Shown here: positions 13,843-26,149 of the stretch, one piece after another
Numbering within the stretch: position 1 is the first letter of the stretch
Layout of the letters: each line of letters opens with the position of its first letter
Assembly: GCA_033032175.1 (NCBI GenBank)
Contig: CM065322.1
Location: forward strand, 11,284,001 to 11,348,000
Direction of reading: 5' to 3'
Source: Saturnia japonica
Taxonomy: Eukaryota; Arthropoda; Insecta; Lepidoptera; Saturniidae
Length of the DNA stretch: 64,000 nucleotides
The notes under the pieces: generated by a model
Database searches by the model: none
Told to the model about the DNA's origin: nothing
What the model saw: the letters and a program-made list of their open reading frames with translations, nothing else
Position numbers and translations under genes: made by a program

Positions 13843-14661
13843 TGACTTTACTTGTAACTAACATACAATGTAATCAAATCATAGATGCCAGTTTTAACCT
13901 ACTTCTGATTGTATTAGTACAATACTATAATTTGGTATGTTGGAGCTAAACTGATGATGGAGGCAGGAGGTGGATAGTGGAACTCTTCAGTGGCTGTTAG
14001 CAAAACTCTCGAGTTTAGGCTCATATTATTTGTTTTTACGAGTCCAATAGCCCATACAGTTTTTAAACAGTAATTATATATTTTGTACTTTAAAACGTCG
14101 CTTAAGCACGACTTAGTTAATAAATGATTATTATCAATAAATATATTTTACTCTTTCCGCACTTCGCTAATACCACCGATTGTATTGACGCAAATAAATG
14201 TTTTTGCCTTGATGCTTTATTTAAATTTAGTAACTCGAATTCTATTAGTATGCGACCACCTCAATGATATATTTTCATGTTGTGCATTATAGTGTCCAGC
14301 TATTTACGTAATGTGAACCCATTCATTATAACTTAACCTCCTAGCCGTTCTCGTGTTATTATTTTTAAGGTCCTAAGTTCTTGTATTTGAAAACTGTACG
14401 AGCGTATGTATATGCGTGATCAAAAGTATACATTATCCATATAAATCACAACAATAGATAAGGACAGGTGGCTCTGACCGAGGTTAAATCAGCTGATATT
14501 ATATATCCGCCCGCCAACTTGTTACTTAACACGTTATGAAGGCATTAAACAAGGACAAGTTCGGTTAAGTTGTACAAGTCGCTGCGGCTTCAGGACCTCT
14601 AAGGCGAACAGTATAGTTAGTTCTAAAAAAAAACATTACGCAAAGGTTCACTATTGTTTAA

Positions 14662-15207
14662 TCTATATACAATTAATTAAATTGAAGTGTCTATTTGTTA
14701 TGTCAAAATAACAATTTTTTTTTACTAAATACATAATTATGAAAGTATATAAGTACGGTAATTATATCGAAAAAAGATTTTTTTTTCATTTTCGTCTGTC
14801 TGTATGTTTGTTCCGGGTAGTCTCCAAAACGGTTGCACTACGGGATATTCACTAGCAGTTAACTGGTGTTATAAGGAGTAACTTAGGCAAGTTTTATTTT
14901 AGAACAAAATATTAGGGTTCCGCCCAAATAAAAAAACTGGGAATTATGTGAATCATTTCGTACGCTTAAATAAATGACTTACACTGTTTAAACCATAAGA
15001 GATATTTTAAATTAACGTACTGCATAATTGTAGATATTAAAAAGTCCTACAAAAAAGTCACAAGCGCATATGTTTATCTTCTAAGGGTCGCCCACAATAA
15101 GCATTTTTATCTTCAAAATAGACGGAGCTATGGGTAGCACATTTCGCGCGTGTGCTCGATCGATGGCATTCTGTATTCGACGCGAGCGCAGCCACAGGCG
15201 AAGCTAA
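14662..15207 (+). mobile_element. H1 Helitron copy 3
   Basis: Starts A|TCTATATACAATTAATTAAA and keeps the H1 interior blocks (TTTGTTCCGGGTAGTCTCC, AGGGTTCCGCCC, TCTTCTAAGGGTCGCCCACA). It ends GAAGCTAA, so the terminal CTAG has become CTAA, which still fits the Helitron CTRR end. It is nearly full length, in the intron before the sensor 1 exon. Confidence 0.8.
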
Positions 15208-15286
15208 ATTAATTATAATTTTATAAATGTGTTTATAAGTAAGGCCGCCGGTCAGTGCTTAAAGAAAATTGAAAATGGATAATTAA

Positions 15287-15562
<276 letters not shown>

Positions 15563-15574
15563 TAGATATATTTA

Positions 15575-15923
15575 CAATTCGGCCACTGAGAGAATGCGTT
15601 CTGACAGACGACTGTTTTAGCGTCACAAAATGGCGGCCTATCATGCCATTTTAGGGTTACCATTTTTTATCAGATATTTAATAGTTTTGTAGGTACTCAT
15701 ATTTATGGTTGCTTACTTTTTGTAGAAGAAATAAAGTATAATAAGGTCGGATAAGGAAAATGAATAGTATTTTTGCTTTTTTAAGTTTTGAAAACTTTAT
15801 GCTCATATAACACTCGTAAGAATTGGCAACCCCAAAAGGCTTGATGGGCCGCCATTTTGTAACTTTAAAACAGTCGTCTATTGTGACAGAAGTCAGGAAC
15901 GCATTCTCTAAGTGGCCGAACTG
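15575..15923. mobile_element. TA-flanked MITE with long TIRs, CARTTCGGCC ends
   Basis: 349 bp in the last katanin intron. Left end CAATTCGGCCACTGAGAGAA; the right end in reverse is CAGTTCGGCCACTTAGAGAA. The pairing continues for roughly 90 bases (AATGCGTTC, AGACGACTGTTTTA, ACAAAATGGCGGCC). TA on both sides (15573-15574, 15924-15925). The open frame at 15823-16095 falls partly over this repeat and is not a gene. Confidence 0.87.
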
Positions 15924-16189
15924 TAGTGGAAAGAATTGCTCTCTAATGCAGCTGCCAGACCACGTCTACAGGTATTTGGCGACAGATTATATATTTACTA
16001 CTAAGCGCTCGTTCCAGTTCCAAGTACGAACCCAACTAATGACAAATATAACTATAATAACTAATAATTTTTCGGAATTCGCGTACATGTACTAATTCAA
16101 ATTAGCTGACGGTGAAGGACAACATCGTGAGGAAGCTTGAGAAATATACTTGGTATTACCACTGTATGTTGGAAAAATATAGAACTTGA

Positions 16190-16990
16190 TTTATCGGTTC
16201 TTGAAATCGCCAACACGTCGTAGGCTGGCGTGGTGATTTGTAATTGTACAAGTTCGTGCGAGATTGTCCTTTGTTTTCAACAGACGTTGGCGGGGACGAG
16301 ATACTACAGATGATAACGGGGGCGAATAATGTAACGGGGAAGGGAAACGCGTGCTATAGCGTGATGTAGGCACGAACTCATAGTATACTAAAGTAAACAG
16401 TATTACGTCTTCATACAAACGGCCGAAACGATATCTGGGTAAACTTCAGCACACAGTAGACGCAAGTACGCAATTTGCTACTAATGAGTTAATATTTGTA
16501 AAGTATATTAACTTCTTCCTAGTGTTTATAATTGTTTATGATTTATTAAACTTTAAGCAAAAAATTATACTTTTATTAAAAAAAAAATTCGTACATTCCC
16601 TTTTTACTAACTCAGTCACTTTTGAAACTAGAAATAAAACCCAAATAGAAATATTTTTTATAAAAACTTATAAAATTTGTTGTATTAGGTTTTGGTGAAA
16701 AGATAATAATGACAATTTAATATATTATTATCCAAAACGTAAGAAACAAGAAATAAAGTCAGAGGGCAGACCTAGAACGTGTTTATCTACCGAGCGGCTG
16801 CAGGTAGTTGAAAGAGCACTGCCGAGATAACATACTGTTTACTTTAGTGTACTGTGTAGTGTAGTGACGTGCTACCTCGTCCCCGCCAACGTTTAAAGCA
16901 TAGGAAGGTCGCGCACGAACTTGTACGACTATAAGCCCGTGCCTTCCTTCAGGAAGAGACCTCATTACCCAGCAGCAGGGCACTTACAGG
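16190..16990. repeat. inverted pair of repeat fragments
   Basis: TACAAGTTCGTGCG (from 16247) and ACGTTGGCGGGGACGAG (16284-16300) recur inverted at 16876-16926, and TACTAAAGTAAACAGTA recurs inverted at 16832-16850. Outer parts resemble widespread lepidopteran LINE-derived text (CCTGTAAGTGCCCTGCTGCT read on the minus strand). Most likely two copies in opposite orientation, or a fold-back remnant. Confidence 0.55.
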
Positions 16991-17274
16991 CTGATATTAA
17001 TAATTAATTAATAATAAGAAATTATTAATTAATTTGTATTATTATTATTAAGTATCTAAAATTAGAGAGAACTCTTTGGATTCAAGGAATCAATTAAATT
17101 GAAATTATGGGAAATGCTGTATACTCCAATAATTAACATACGCATAAAGTATACTACTTATACATGATTATTATAAATAATACTGTTTAAATGTGTAATG
17201 TTGGAGTGTCCATTAAAATAAAATAAAATAAAAATTAAAGTTTTTTTATGTATCATTTTGTGTAAACTTTCTAG

Positions 17275-17473
17275 GGATGCATCCATGATGTCGATGCGAC
17301 GTAAAATTGCGGGACTGAAGCCGGAACAAATCAAACAGCTTGCCAAGGAGGAACTCGACTTGCCCGTCACTAAACAAGACTTTATGGAAGCGCTGGCCAA
17401 GTGCAACAAGTCCGTATCTAAGGGTGATATACAGAAATATCTGTCGTGGATGACGGAATTCGGTTCCTCTTGA
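17275..17473 (+). CDS. katanin p60, terminal coding exon
   Basis: Last exon, 66 codons including the TGA stop. The first base completes the Arg codon split across the junction, giving CR|DASMMSMRRKIAGL. The exon holds the C-terminal helices shared by the katanin/Vps4/spastin group (DLPVTKQDFMEALAKCNKSV) and ends TEFGSS. Human p60 ends in a similar FEFGSC. A polyadenylation hexamer AATAAA follows 20 bases after the stop at 17493, with another at 17592, so the 3' UTR is probably short. Confidence 0.96.
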
Positions 17474-17492
17474 TTGAAAATATAACCGAATT

Positions 17493-17597
17493 AATAAATA
17501 TAGTGCTTTTAAATAACAATGATGAAAAATATTGGAATAACGAAAGAAATTTGTGTTAAACACATTGAGAGTAATGAAATCAATTTTTATAAATAAA
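17493..17597 (+). terminator. katanin p60 3' UTR with two AATAAA signals
   Basis: AATAAA at 17493-17498 and 17592-17597 are the first polyadenylation hexamers after the katanin stop. AT-rich DNA gives such hexamers by chance, but position favours use of one of them. Confidence 0.5.
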
Positions 17598-18783
17598 AAA
17601 AAACTTTTTAATAACCTAATAAAATGTGATTTCAATTTTTAAAATAAGTTTGTGTCGAATAATAAAAAAATATTGCCTTACAAAACTCGACGTTAACACA
17701 GTAACTTTTAGACTGTGTCAGTATTAATATTATAAAAAAGAAGTATAAATCTAATAGGTGACCATAATGAACTGGATTAATAATTTATTAAATGCAATTG
17801 AATGATGTTTCAATTTTAAAAGTGTAAATACAATTGTGACATTTCATATATAATTTTTTTTTAAATACATCGATGCTTTTGCCATTGGTATAACTCGCGC
17901 CAAACTTTATGGCCGATTTGAATACAGCTACGAGTCCGAACTTGCGCATGGTAAAGTCTAGTAAATAATACATATAGAACGCCATATTATCTTGCTTTTG
18001 AAAAAATCATAAACTTTTATAATTTTTTAATTATGAACCGACTTTTCAATCCCCAGATAATATAATTAATAATAATTAGTAATAATTAATAATTTTGACG
18101 TTTTGACAGATAATGTATGGAAAATCTGTAAATTTTATAAATTATTCTTCAAATAAAAATATCTGTAAATCGAAAAATTGACCCTTAATATAATTTATTA
18201 CAAATCTATATTATTTGTAACTAAATTTGTGTTCTGTGCAAACTAAAGTGCCTGCTTATGTTCACAGCGGTCATAAAGTTTAGCTCGAGGTGAATCTTAT
18301 TAAAAATTAGCACAATACAGTTTTCTATGTATATACTTAAACTATGCTAGTTTTAATTGCATAAATCGAGCTTGAAATTGCCCAGATGAGTAATATTAAC
18401 GTAATCGCACTCTTCGACAGATTCCCATTAATAAAAGTCATGGTTTTCGTACTTAATTAGTTTAAAATTGAGATTTAGATTAGATATAATTTTTATGCCA
18501 TAACTAATTTATATGTACTTTTATAGGTTTTTTTACAAACTGTTATGTTATATAGGGTGATATATATATATGTATTTGGCATTTATATTTTAGTAATCGC
18601 TCAATTAAAATTATCATGATTTAAAATGTAGTTTGCAAAATTCTTTATCGTTGTTGACAGCGATTGTATTACATTGACTTATTAACCACCTGAATACAAT
18701 GTTTACCACCTTAATATATAATTTACTAATGTCTACTGATCAAAAATTAATAACTAAATGTTAGATATAGACTGCAATGATTT

Positions 18784-19435
18784 CGAGGACTGCAAAAAAT
18801 AGTACTCTTCTTGTTTTGGTTCCGCAAAAAGCAACTGCCAGTGTCAATGTTTTTAAGCTTTCGTAAAATTTTCTAATATACAAAGAGGTCTTCTGACAAG
18901 ATGGTAGCTCTCTTGTCAGAACTATTTATGGAGTTTTTGTGACATCTCAAAATGCATGCGCGTACTTTATATTTATAATTTACTTCACTTATGTACAACT
19001 ACCAAACTATATCACGCAAAATGCCATCAATATTGCAAAAAACCTAAGTTAATGAATTAAAAATAAAAATCACAACATTTCACATCAAGATCCCGCCCAA
19101 CACTCAATAGTACTCAAAATATTAATTGACTGTAATATAAAAATAGTTTTCATTTATTTATATTCTCTGTAGCAACACAATTGATATATGATGCTGTTTT
19201 AACTTTTTTTAAAGGCAATACGAAATAAGACTTTGTTTGGCTTCTAAATTTTACTAAACATGCTGTCTGTTGTTTTGGAAAAAAATATCTTTCTCGGTGA
19301 CAAGAAATTAATAAGACAACATTAATAAAAAGAATTTATTGCGATTTTTAAAAAATTATTTTACTTTACAGTTTTTATAATTGATGCAATATATTTTATA
19401 TGAAAAACATCTTTTCAAAAACTTTGCAGTCCTCG
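18784..19435. mobile_element. putative inverted-repeat element, CGAGGACTGCAAA ends
   Basis: CGAGGACTGCAAA at 18784-18796 is repeated as a perfect inverted copy at 19423-19435, 652 bp apart. No clear target duplication was found. Inside lies a perfect hairpin, TTCTGACAAGA with its complement (18891-18901 and 18911-18921, 9-base loop). No protein is encoded. Confidence 0.5.
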
Positions 19436-19643
19436 AGTCAAGTGATAATGTAAAACTTTAAATGACATAGGTATGTGTAACATATTGGTGGAGATATAAA
19501 TATTTTTCCATACGAGTCAACAAATAATTTATGAACATGAAATAAATCAATTTTAAAAATACCACAATGGTTTTATTACTTATTAAAGAAGTGAACAATA
19601 TTACCTTCTACAAAAATTTAAGCTTTAATTGTTTATATTATAA

Positions 19644-20096
19644 CTAGCTGTACTTGCGACTTCATCCGCGTGGAATTTCGTATATGAGAATCTGTGATTT
19701 AAAAAATCATTGTAGTTGAACTTCATCATTGTTGATGAAATGTATTTTATGATTGCCTCTGATACCTGATACGCAGCGTTGTAGGTACTCGCGGTTACAA
19801 TCAGCCGTACTTCACTACTTTCGATTGATCGATCTTCTGCCCTACATCTATGATGTAAATTTAACTTAATACTTTGTATTATAGAAACCTGTTCCCCAAT
19901 TTTTATCGAATCTGGTCCAGTAGTTTCTACGTGATTGACTTACAAACTAACAGACAGACAAAAATTTAAAAAAAACTGTCACAATGTTTTTGATCTTAAT
20001 TCTAAACCTCATGATTTGAAACCTCTCCGTAGTCATTTTTCTGAAATATCTTTTATCCTACAAATTTCGATTCTACTATTTTGTTAGAAGTATAGA
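19644..20096 (-). mobile_element. Helitron-like element, complete ends
   Basis: On the minus strand it begins TCTATACTTC and ends ACAGCTAG, with A before and T after (host A|T), the Helitron insertion signature. The interior has the ACAGACAGACAAAAATT and GTCCAGTAGTTTCTAC text of small lepidopteran Helitrons, but differs from H1. It lies between the katanin and osa genes. Confidence 0.65.
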
Positions 20097-20162
20097 TTAG
20101 CTTTTTCCCGCAACTTTGTCTGCAGCTTTTCATACTGTCCTCCAGTTCCCTGGTTCGCACAA

Positions 20163-20286
20163 GGTCGGACCGACAATTTTACCGTCAGCCGGCTGTTGGC
20201 TATACTATACACTACTATATACTACTACATACTATATACTACTATACACTATACTAAGATATTGAACGTATTTTGTCGGTCCGGCC
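20163..20286. repeat. ACTAT-type microsatellite between palindromic motifs
   Basis: About 20198-20256 is an irregular TACTATA/CTACTA tandem repeat. It is flanked by GGTCGGACCGACAA (20163-20176) and, inverted, TTGTCGGTCCGGCC (20273-20286), 13 of 14 bases matching. Each motif is itself nearly palindromic. Confidence 0.6.
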
Positions 20287-20866
20287 TATTGTGGACATCA
20301 CCCTATTTTGTATTGTGATTGCGACTGCGACAAACTAGAAGAAAATCACTTCGAATGGGTATGTGTATTATATAGTCTGTCTAACGAAAGTAGCACTCGA
20401 ATTACGTTACAAACTTTTTGAATGGCAACAATTTTCAAAGACAAGATGGCAGTTTGCGATAATTAAAGTATGACGCTGATACTTTATTCAGAACTTGTAT
20501 TATAATATTTTCTCTTTTAAAAATATTTTTCTGCAATTTCATTCCTATTATTTTTATGTTGTAATATCTTAATAATGTACCTACTTACCTACCTAATTTA
20601 AATGCTTATTTTAACATTGGGTGTTATAATACATAAATAATCTTGCATTGTAAAATTAACACAAAGTAGATTTAAGTATAAATTTCATTGTAAAAACATA
20701 TTATTTGTAAAGTAAATGAAGCACTTTATTTCATTTCTATTTCACTGTCCTTTACAAAAATTATTGTTGCAACAATAGAAATAATAAAGAAGGATGTAGT
20801 GGTCAATAAAGTTGTTGTGAATCATTCGATGAAAGGGAACTCTTCACCTCGTATGAATTCAGATTA

Positions 20867-21100
20867 TCTATATAAATAAAATGATTGAGGTTTGCCGTTG
20901 TTCACGCATAACGCAAAAACTACTGGATCGAAATTGTTTTTTTTTTTATATTTTATTTACTCCTTAGATTCTTGGTCCTTATAAAAAATCTCGATATCTT
21001 CATTCGATAAAAAGTTATCAAAGTTTTAAGAAACTACGATTTTTATAAGCATTATGCTTTTTTCTGTCGTTCACGCGAGCGAAGCCACGGGCACAGTTAG
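20867..21100 (+). mobile_element. small Helitron (GATTGAGGTTTGCCGTTG family), complete
   Basis: 234 bp. Starts A|TCTATATAAATAAAATGATT and ends GCGAGCGAAGCCACGGGCAC AGTTAG|T. The last 3' residues GAAGCCACGGGCAC are shared with H1, while the 5' half is unrelated, suggesting the two families share a 3' end. The terminal CTAG is TTAG here. Confidence 0.7.
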
Positions 21101-22619
21101 TAATGAATAAAACAATTTTTTTAAATTAAATATGCCTAATTTTTTACCTACAAATTACCAGTTAATACTTACATTAATCGCTAGCTATTTTGACCTTATT
21201 AAGTGGTATGTGAATTAACGGTACAAAGTATATCAACCACTCGTAGTACCTACTGGTATATTCTCATTTTTGAATCTGCTGAGCAACATTATTGTGTTAA
21301 AACAGAAATTAATAAATTTGAAGTATGAAATTAGGTTTTTCCAAGTGTTCCATAGATTTTGGAGATGCCATTCTGATATTTTTTTATGTTCTAGTAATTA
21401 TGATTATTAATATAAATAATAAATTGAGAAAGACGGTGAACACAATTTATCTGTTTTATACAATGACGTTTTATGAATAGACACGTTATACTCTCACTAA
21501 AAGCAATTTGAAAAAGGTACAAATTTTGGTATCTGCATGTTGAAACAAAAGAGGTAGGAAATCACATCGTAAGGCGGAACTCTGTTGTCAAAAAAGGACA
21601 AAAGTTTCTTCTCGCTCACGCCGCTATCAACTCGAAAGTGAACTGGAGGCAATTACCCATATTCGCGTTTGCATTTAAAGAGCGTCAATACCGTATGTAT
21701 TTATAAAATATCATTGGGTTTGTAGAATAGTTCTGTCCTATTCTCTGCGCGTTGCATCGCGTGGCGTGTTATAGGTATGTTTCTGGCCGATTGTCCATTG
21801 TGTGAACAGAACAAGGTATTGGTTCCGTTTTATCCACCCTTTGTAATAGTATCGTAGGACTAGAAAGAAAAACTAATTAAAGGAAAATGAATACAGTCGA
21901 ATAAATCAAAGTAAACAGTGATAGTGTGCCCGAAGGAACATGTGAAATTTGAACTTTACAGTTAATTTACAGATTTTCTTTAAGAATAAATAATTGAATT
22001 TTTTTAGTCGAATGCTATGTTAAATTTGGTTTATAATTTTAGACGATTAATAGAGAAAAAGGGAAAAATTAATTCAAAAATCTAGTTGATTCCTATTTTT
22101 TCTTTTGTACTTTTTGTTTTCAATAGGCAATATTAAATTCCTGTGTTGCTAAGTATTATTTTGTTTTAAATGTTAATAATTATTATCTGTATATCTGTCA
22201 AACTTTTCGAGGTTATGTTGGTGCAACAAACGGATAAAAGTCGATTCAAATTGAATACTTCTTGTAATATTTTTTTTTATTACAATGTTCATAAATTATT
22301 TCAATGATTTATACTTTCATAAATAAATAATATATATTTTAAGAGGAAGCTATTGAAAGTACAATCTTTTTATATTTTAAGCGAATTTATCTTATCATCA
22401 GAAATCTTGGCGCCAGCGGAACTCTATCTTATTTTTTATATTGGCATCACTGTAGTAACTACGTGGTCGCAATATTACAAAAATGTAAACATGAACAGAT
22501 AATAATTTCAACTTTTTCAATAAAAAAGAATTGGAAATACTGTACTTCGCTAAAATATAAAATAAGATGAGAATTTGTGTAAAATCAGTATTACAACATT
22601 TATAACTGCACTACAATTT

Positions 22620-23105
22620 CATTTTTATGGAACCGAAGTGAATATAGTCAGAAGCGTCGTCAAGCGCTACAGAATTTCAAGTCCGTAATGGCGGACGCTA
22701 ATAATTTTGGAAGTTTCGTGATTCTATTGTTCTGTTTTTGAGTATTGCGCCGGCTAACGGATACAGGAATGAGTTTTATGATAAGTGAACATATACGGAG
22801 TGTAAATAATGTGCTAGTGAAATGAAATGTTCTGTTATGACGTGACAAAAGCGCCCGCTAGATATGTAACCTTTTTCCCTAACCTCGTTTACGCCAATGA
22901 AGTAGATATGTGATCGATGTGTGTGCGTCGATGAACGATATTTCGTCCGTTTCTCGTTACAATTTGTGTGTTGTGAATCTGTTTATTAGTGATGGAAGTG
23001 TCCGCGTCGCGGTTTTGCAATCCGACGCCCGATTTCGATGTAACGTAAGCGAGCCGGTCGATCGCCTAAGCGAGTGTAAGCAGGGACGGCCGTTGCCAGC
23101 CGAAC
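22620..23105 (+). promoter_or_regulatory. probable osa 5' UTR and promoter-proximal region
   Basis: GC and CpG content rise from about 22850 up to the osa start codon, in contrast to the AT-rich DNA upstream. No TATA box is obvious. Several ATG triplets lie ahead of the chosen start; the one at 22931 opens a reading frame that ends at 23137, overlapping the osa start in another frame. The transcription start cannot be placed from sequence. Confidence 0.45.
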
Positions 23106-23657
23106 ATGGCTGCGACGCAAGCAGAGTCTCAGCGTAGCGAAGCGAACATTGATCAGAATCCAACGGAACAGCTGAGTGAATCTCGGAACGCTCTATTACA
23201 AAACGGCACCGACAAAACCATCGGGCGCGTTCCGCCTGATGGCGTCTTGAATACAAAGAGCAAATCGCCTATGTCGGCAGAACCGGGCCAGCCACGCGAC
23301 GGTGGCGAGGTGCCAGGTCATGATCGGTCCGGTGAGAGGCCTTTGACTGACCAGTACGGCCAATATAGATATCCGGAAAGCGGGGATCCATATTATTCTC
23401 CACGGCCAGGATTTCCCGGTAAACCAAGGCCTCCGCCACAACAACCACGATTTTTCCCCGGTCAGGCGGTGTCGCAAGCGCCAGGGCCCACGCCAACGCT
23501 TAACTCACTGCTGCAGTCTAGCGGGGCACCTCCACACCGTTATCCAAATAGTTATGAGCAACCACCAGCAGGCTATGGGCCCGGGCATAGCCCAGGTTGG
23601 CCACCTCGACCTATGCCACCATATAATCCTCAAGGAAGTCCATACAGAAATTCAACA
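23106..23657 (+). CDS. osa: osa / ARID1 family chromatin remodelling subunit, exon 1
   Basis: Osa (ARID1A/B in vertebrates) is the large DNA-binding subunit of the BAP form of the SWI/SNF remodelling complex. This exon encodes the first 184 residues: a hydrophilic head, then a Pro/Gly/Tyr/Gln-rich low-complexity region. The diagnostic block is GPTPTLNSLLQSS at residues 127-139, followed by HRYPNSYEQPP; the same block sits in the N-terminal Pro-rich part of Drosophila Osa. No ARID is present yet; it lies in downstream exons outside the window. The start is chosen at 23106 because the context is good (aacATGg) and an in-frame stop TAA lies upstream at 23067. The donor is tcaaca|gtaagt, phase 0. 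The exon is GC-rich relative to its surroundings. An out-of-frame upstream ORF overlaps this start. Confidence 0.92.
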
Positions 23658-24699
23658 GTAAGTTTTTATGAACTCTTTACAATTTTATTATAATAGATGA
23701 ATATTTTGATATATCTTTTTAAGTATTTGTGTGTATTACAAAACTTAATAACTATTTTAAAATTAATTGATGAGTTATTATATTTCATAAAACATATGCC
23801 TTGTCAAGGGACCCGGGTTAGGTCATTAATTTATAATAATATACTGAGAGACTGTGTTTTACAGATTATTGATATTGTATTCAAAGTTTGATTCCAATAG
23901 GTATATCAAAGGGGAAATCCAAATCATAACTTGACTCCTATGGATCGCATTTATGTACATTTTGTGTGACCTTGAGTGCTAAAGGGTTAAATTATTTCTA
24001 ATGAATATATAAAATGTTATTCTCTTACATATTCAGTTTTAATTGTGACTAAAATACATTCCATTTTCTTCTTATTATTATATTAAGAAGTGCATAAATA
24101 CTTGTATTTTTAATTCTGGTATCTGAAATTCAATATGTAAATACTTACTATATTTTTAATATGAAAGTTATAATGAGATGATGAAGTATCTCTTTGTTTA
24201 AAAGAGTAGATATGAATGGTATATGTCATAATAAAGTATTAAAATTGAACAAGCAAAATTATTAATTATTATTAAAATCAAAAAACGTGACTGCAACAAA
24301 AACACTTGATCAAAAAAAGTATTTTTCTATTTGATTGCCAGATGTCATACTTAAATATTATATACTTATAGCCTATATCACTCTCACAATGAAAACGATT
24401 CTTAAGACACCTCATACACTAAAAATCAATCGAATGGTCAAGGCTACAGATCATGCCAAAGTAATTATTGACATACATTCATACATACATGCTCAACACA
24501 AAACATAACCATTCTTTTTCACAGTTAGATAAAAATTGTCATGTCAACCTCACCTTTTTGGTATTATTAGATTACTAATCATATTTGAGCTTGATAGAGA
24601 CTACTGATGTTCGAATATTTTAACAAGGGTCCTTCTTTTATATTCTGTTCCTTTTTTCTTACCTTACAAAATTTATAGAACTTCAGTTTGGCCTGTGGT

Positions 24700-25845
24700 G
24701 AAATGAAACCCTCAAAGTACTAAAGGAAATACAAGCTATAAACGAAAGGCCTATGACATAGTGATGAAGAATGAGTTGTGGTTGGCATTGTCTCTAAGCA
24801 TGGGGTGAGGGGTGATCTGATATAAGCTTTGAAATCTCTAGGAATATTCCAGTGCTTGTGCTTAAAAAAAAAATGGAGCATACACAGAATGGTTTGATAT
24901 CCAAAAGGTTGTTAGACTGGAATGAGTAGCGTTTCCATGGCTGTTCAACCTATTCATGGATAATTGTCTAACAGATTTGAAAGAGAGTGATTGTGGACTG
25001 AGAATGAATGAGTTTTTTGTCAAATGTCTTCTTTACTCTGAAGATCAAGTTTTACTTTCATCATCGGCTAAGGATTTGCAAGAGATGGTGACTATTATGA
25101 ATGAAGCTTTAGAAAGAAAAGGAATGAAAGTAAATGCAAAGAATATGAAAGATTTTGTGTTTGAAAAAGAAAGGGAGAGATAAACTGGAGCAAGTAAGTG
25201 AGTTTGTACACTTGGTATCAATATTTACTAGCAATGGAAAGTGTGAGAGGTGATATAGGAAGGAAAGTAAATGCCAGTAATATGGTGAACAGGGTGTTGC
25301 ACTCATTTATGAGTAGCCAGAGAATTTCTACCAAAGCACATTTGGCTGTGCATAGAGGAGTATTGGTTCCAACACTCATGTACGAAAGTGAAAGCTGGGT
25401 GTGGCAGAAAAATCATGAAAGTAAAATAAATACGGTAGAAATGAGAGTGCTAAGAGGAGTGAAATTGAGTGATAGGATAAAAAATAGTGTGATAAGAGAA
25501 CTTTGTGGTGTGACAGAAGATATATTCATGAAGAGGAAGGGATGCTTAGATGGTTTGGGCATGTTGAGAGGATGAATAAAAGAAGAATGACTAAATATTT
25601 TATAATGCGAGTGTGAAAGGAAACGTTGGAAGAGTAAGGCCTAGATTAACAATCAAGCGATCAAATTGTGTAAGTTCTGATGAGAGGTACCAGGTCAAGA
25701 GTACTCTAAACTGACATATGCATAAAAAGATTGATGAATGTTGAAGAAGCGAAAGATATGTATGCCAGGATCATAGCAGGTGAGAGGATGTGGTCTCTGC
25801 CTACCCCATTGGTGAATAGGCGTGACTTATGTGTTTGTATAGAAT
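24700..25845 (+). mobile_element. RTE-like LINE ORF2 fragments, decayed
   Basis: The frames 24956-25183 (DNCLTDLKESDCGLRMNEFF, with LLYSEDQVLLS in place of the usual YADD catalytic box) and 25198-25575 (VLVPTLMYESESWVWQKN, MRVLRGVKLSDRIKN, IRELCGV) are the palm and C-terminal parts of an RTE-type reverse transcriptase. They are broken by frameshifts and stops. Further decayed pieces run to about 25845 (RLMNVEEAKDMYARI). The catalytic box is changed, so it is dead. Upstream 24730-24950 holds a degraded part of the same ORF. Confidence 0.8.
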
Positions 25846-26149
25846 AATTAGGTTACCAATTATCCTAAACATCCTTATTTAACATCAAATAATGATGAAT
25901 GGATTGAAAAGAGTATTCATTAAAATCCTTGATTTATAATATGATTTTTGTAATAATGATTTAGAAGAATCTGTTTGTACACACAATAAAACAATTTTTT
26001 TTTGTTACTGTTACTATGAAACAATAACAAAAATAGATTTAATCATTTGTAACCACATGAGGGCTGAAAAGCTTCTGACTTCAACATGAAGATAGATAGC
26101 AGCACTCATTAAGAATAGCTAGGAAATGTGTTTGTCCATCTTTTGAAAG

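Larger units (their letters stand above)
17598..22619. other. katanin-osa intergenic region
   Basis: About 5.6 kb lie between the katanin stop and the osa start codon. It contains an inverted-repeat element (18784-19435), two Helitron-like elements (19644-20096 and 20867-21100) and a microsatellite flanked by a palindromic motif (20163-20286). Nothing is recognised in 17600-18783, 20300-20866 and 21101-22600. No other gene was seen on either strand. Confidence 0.6.

Noticed and set aside
22957..23496. Minus-strand frames over osa exon 1
   Set aside because: Shadows of a GC-rich coding exon; no domain and no splice or start context.
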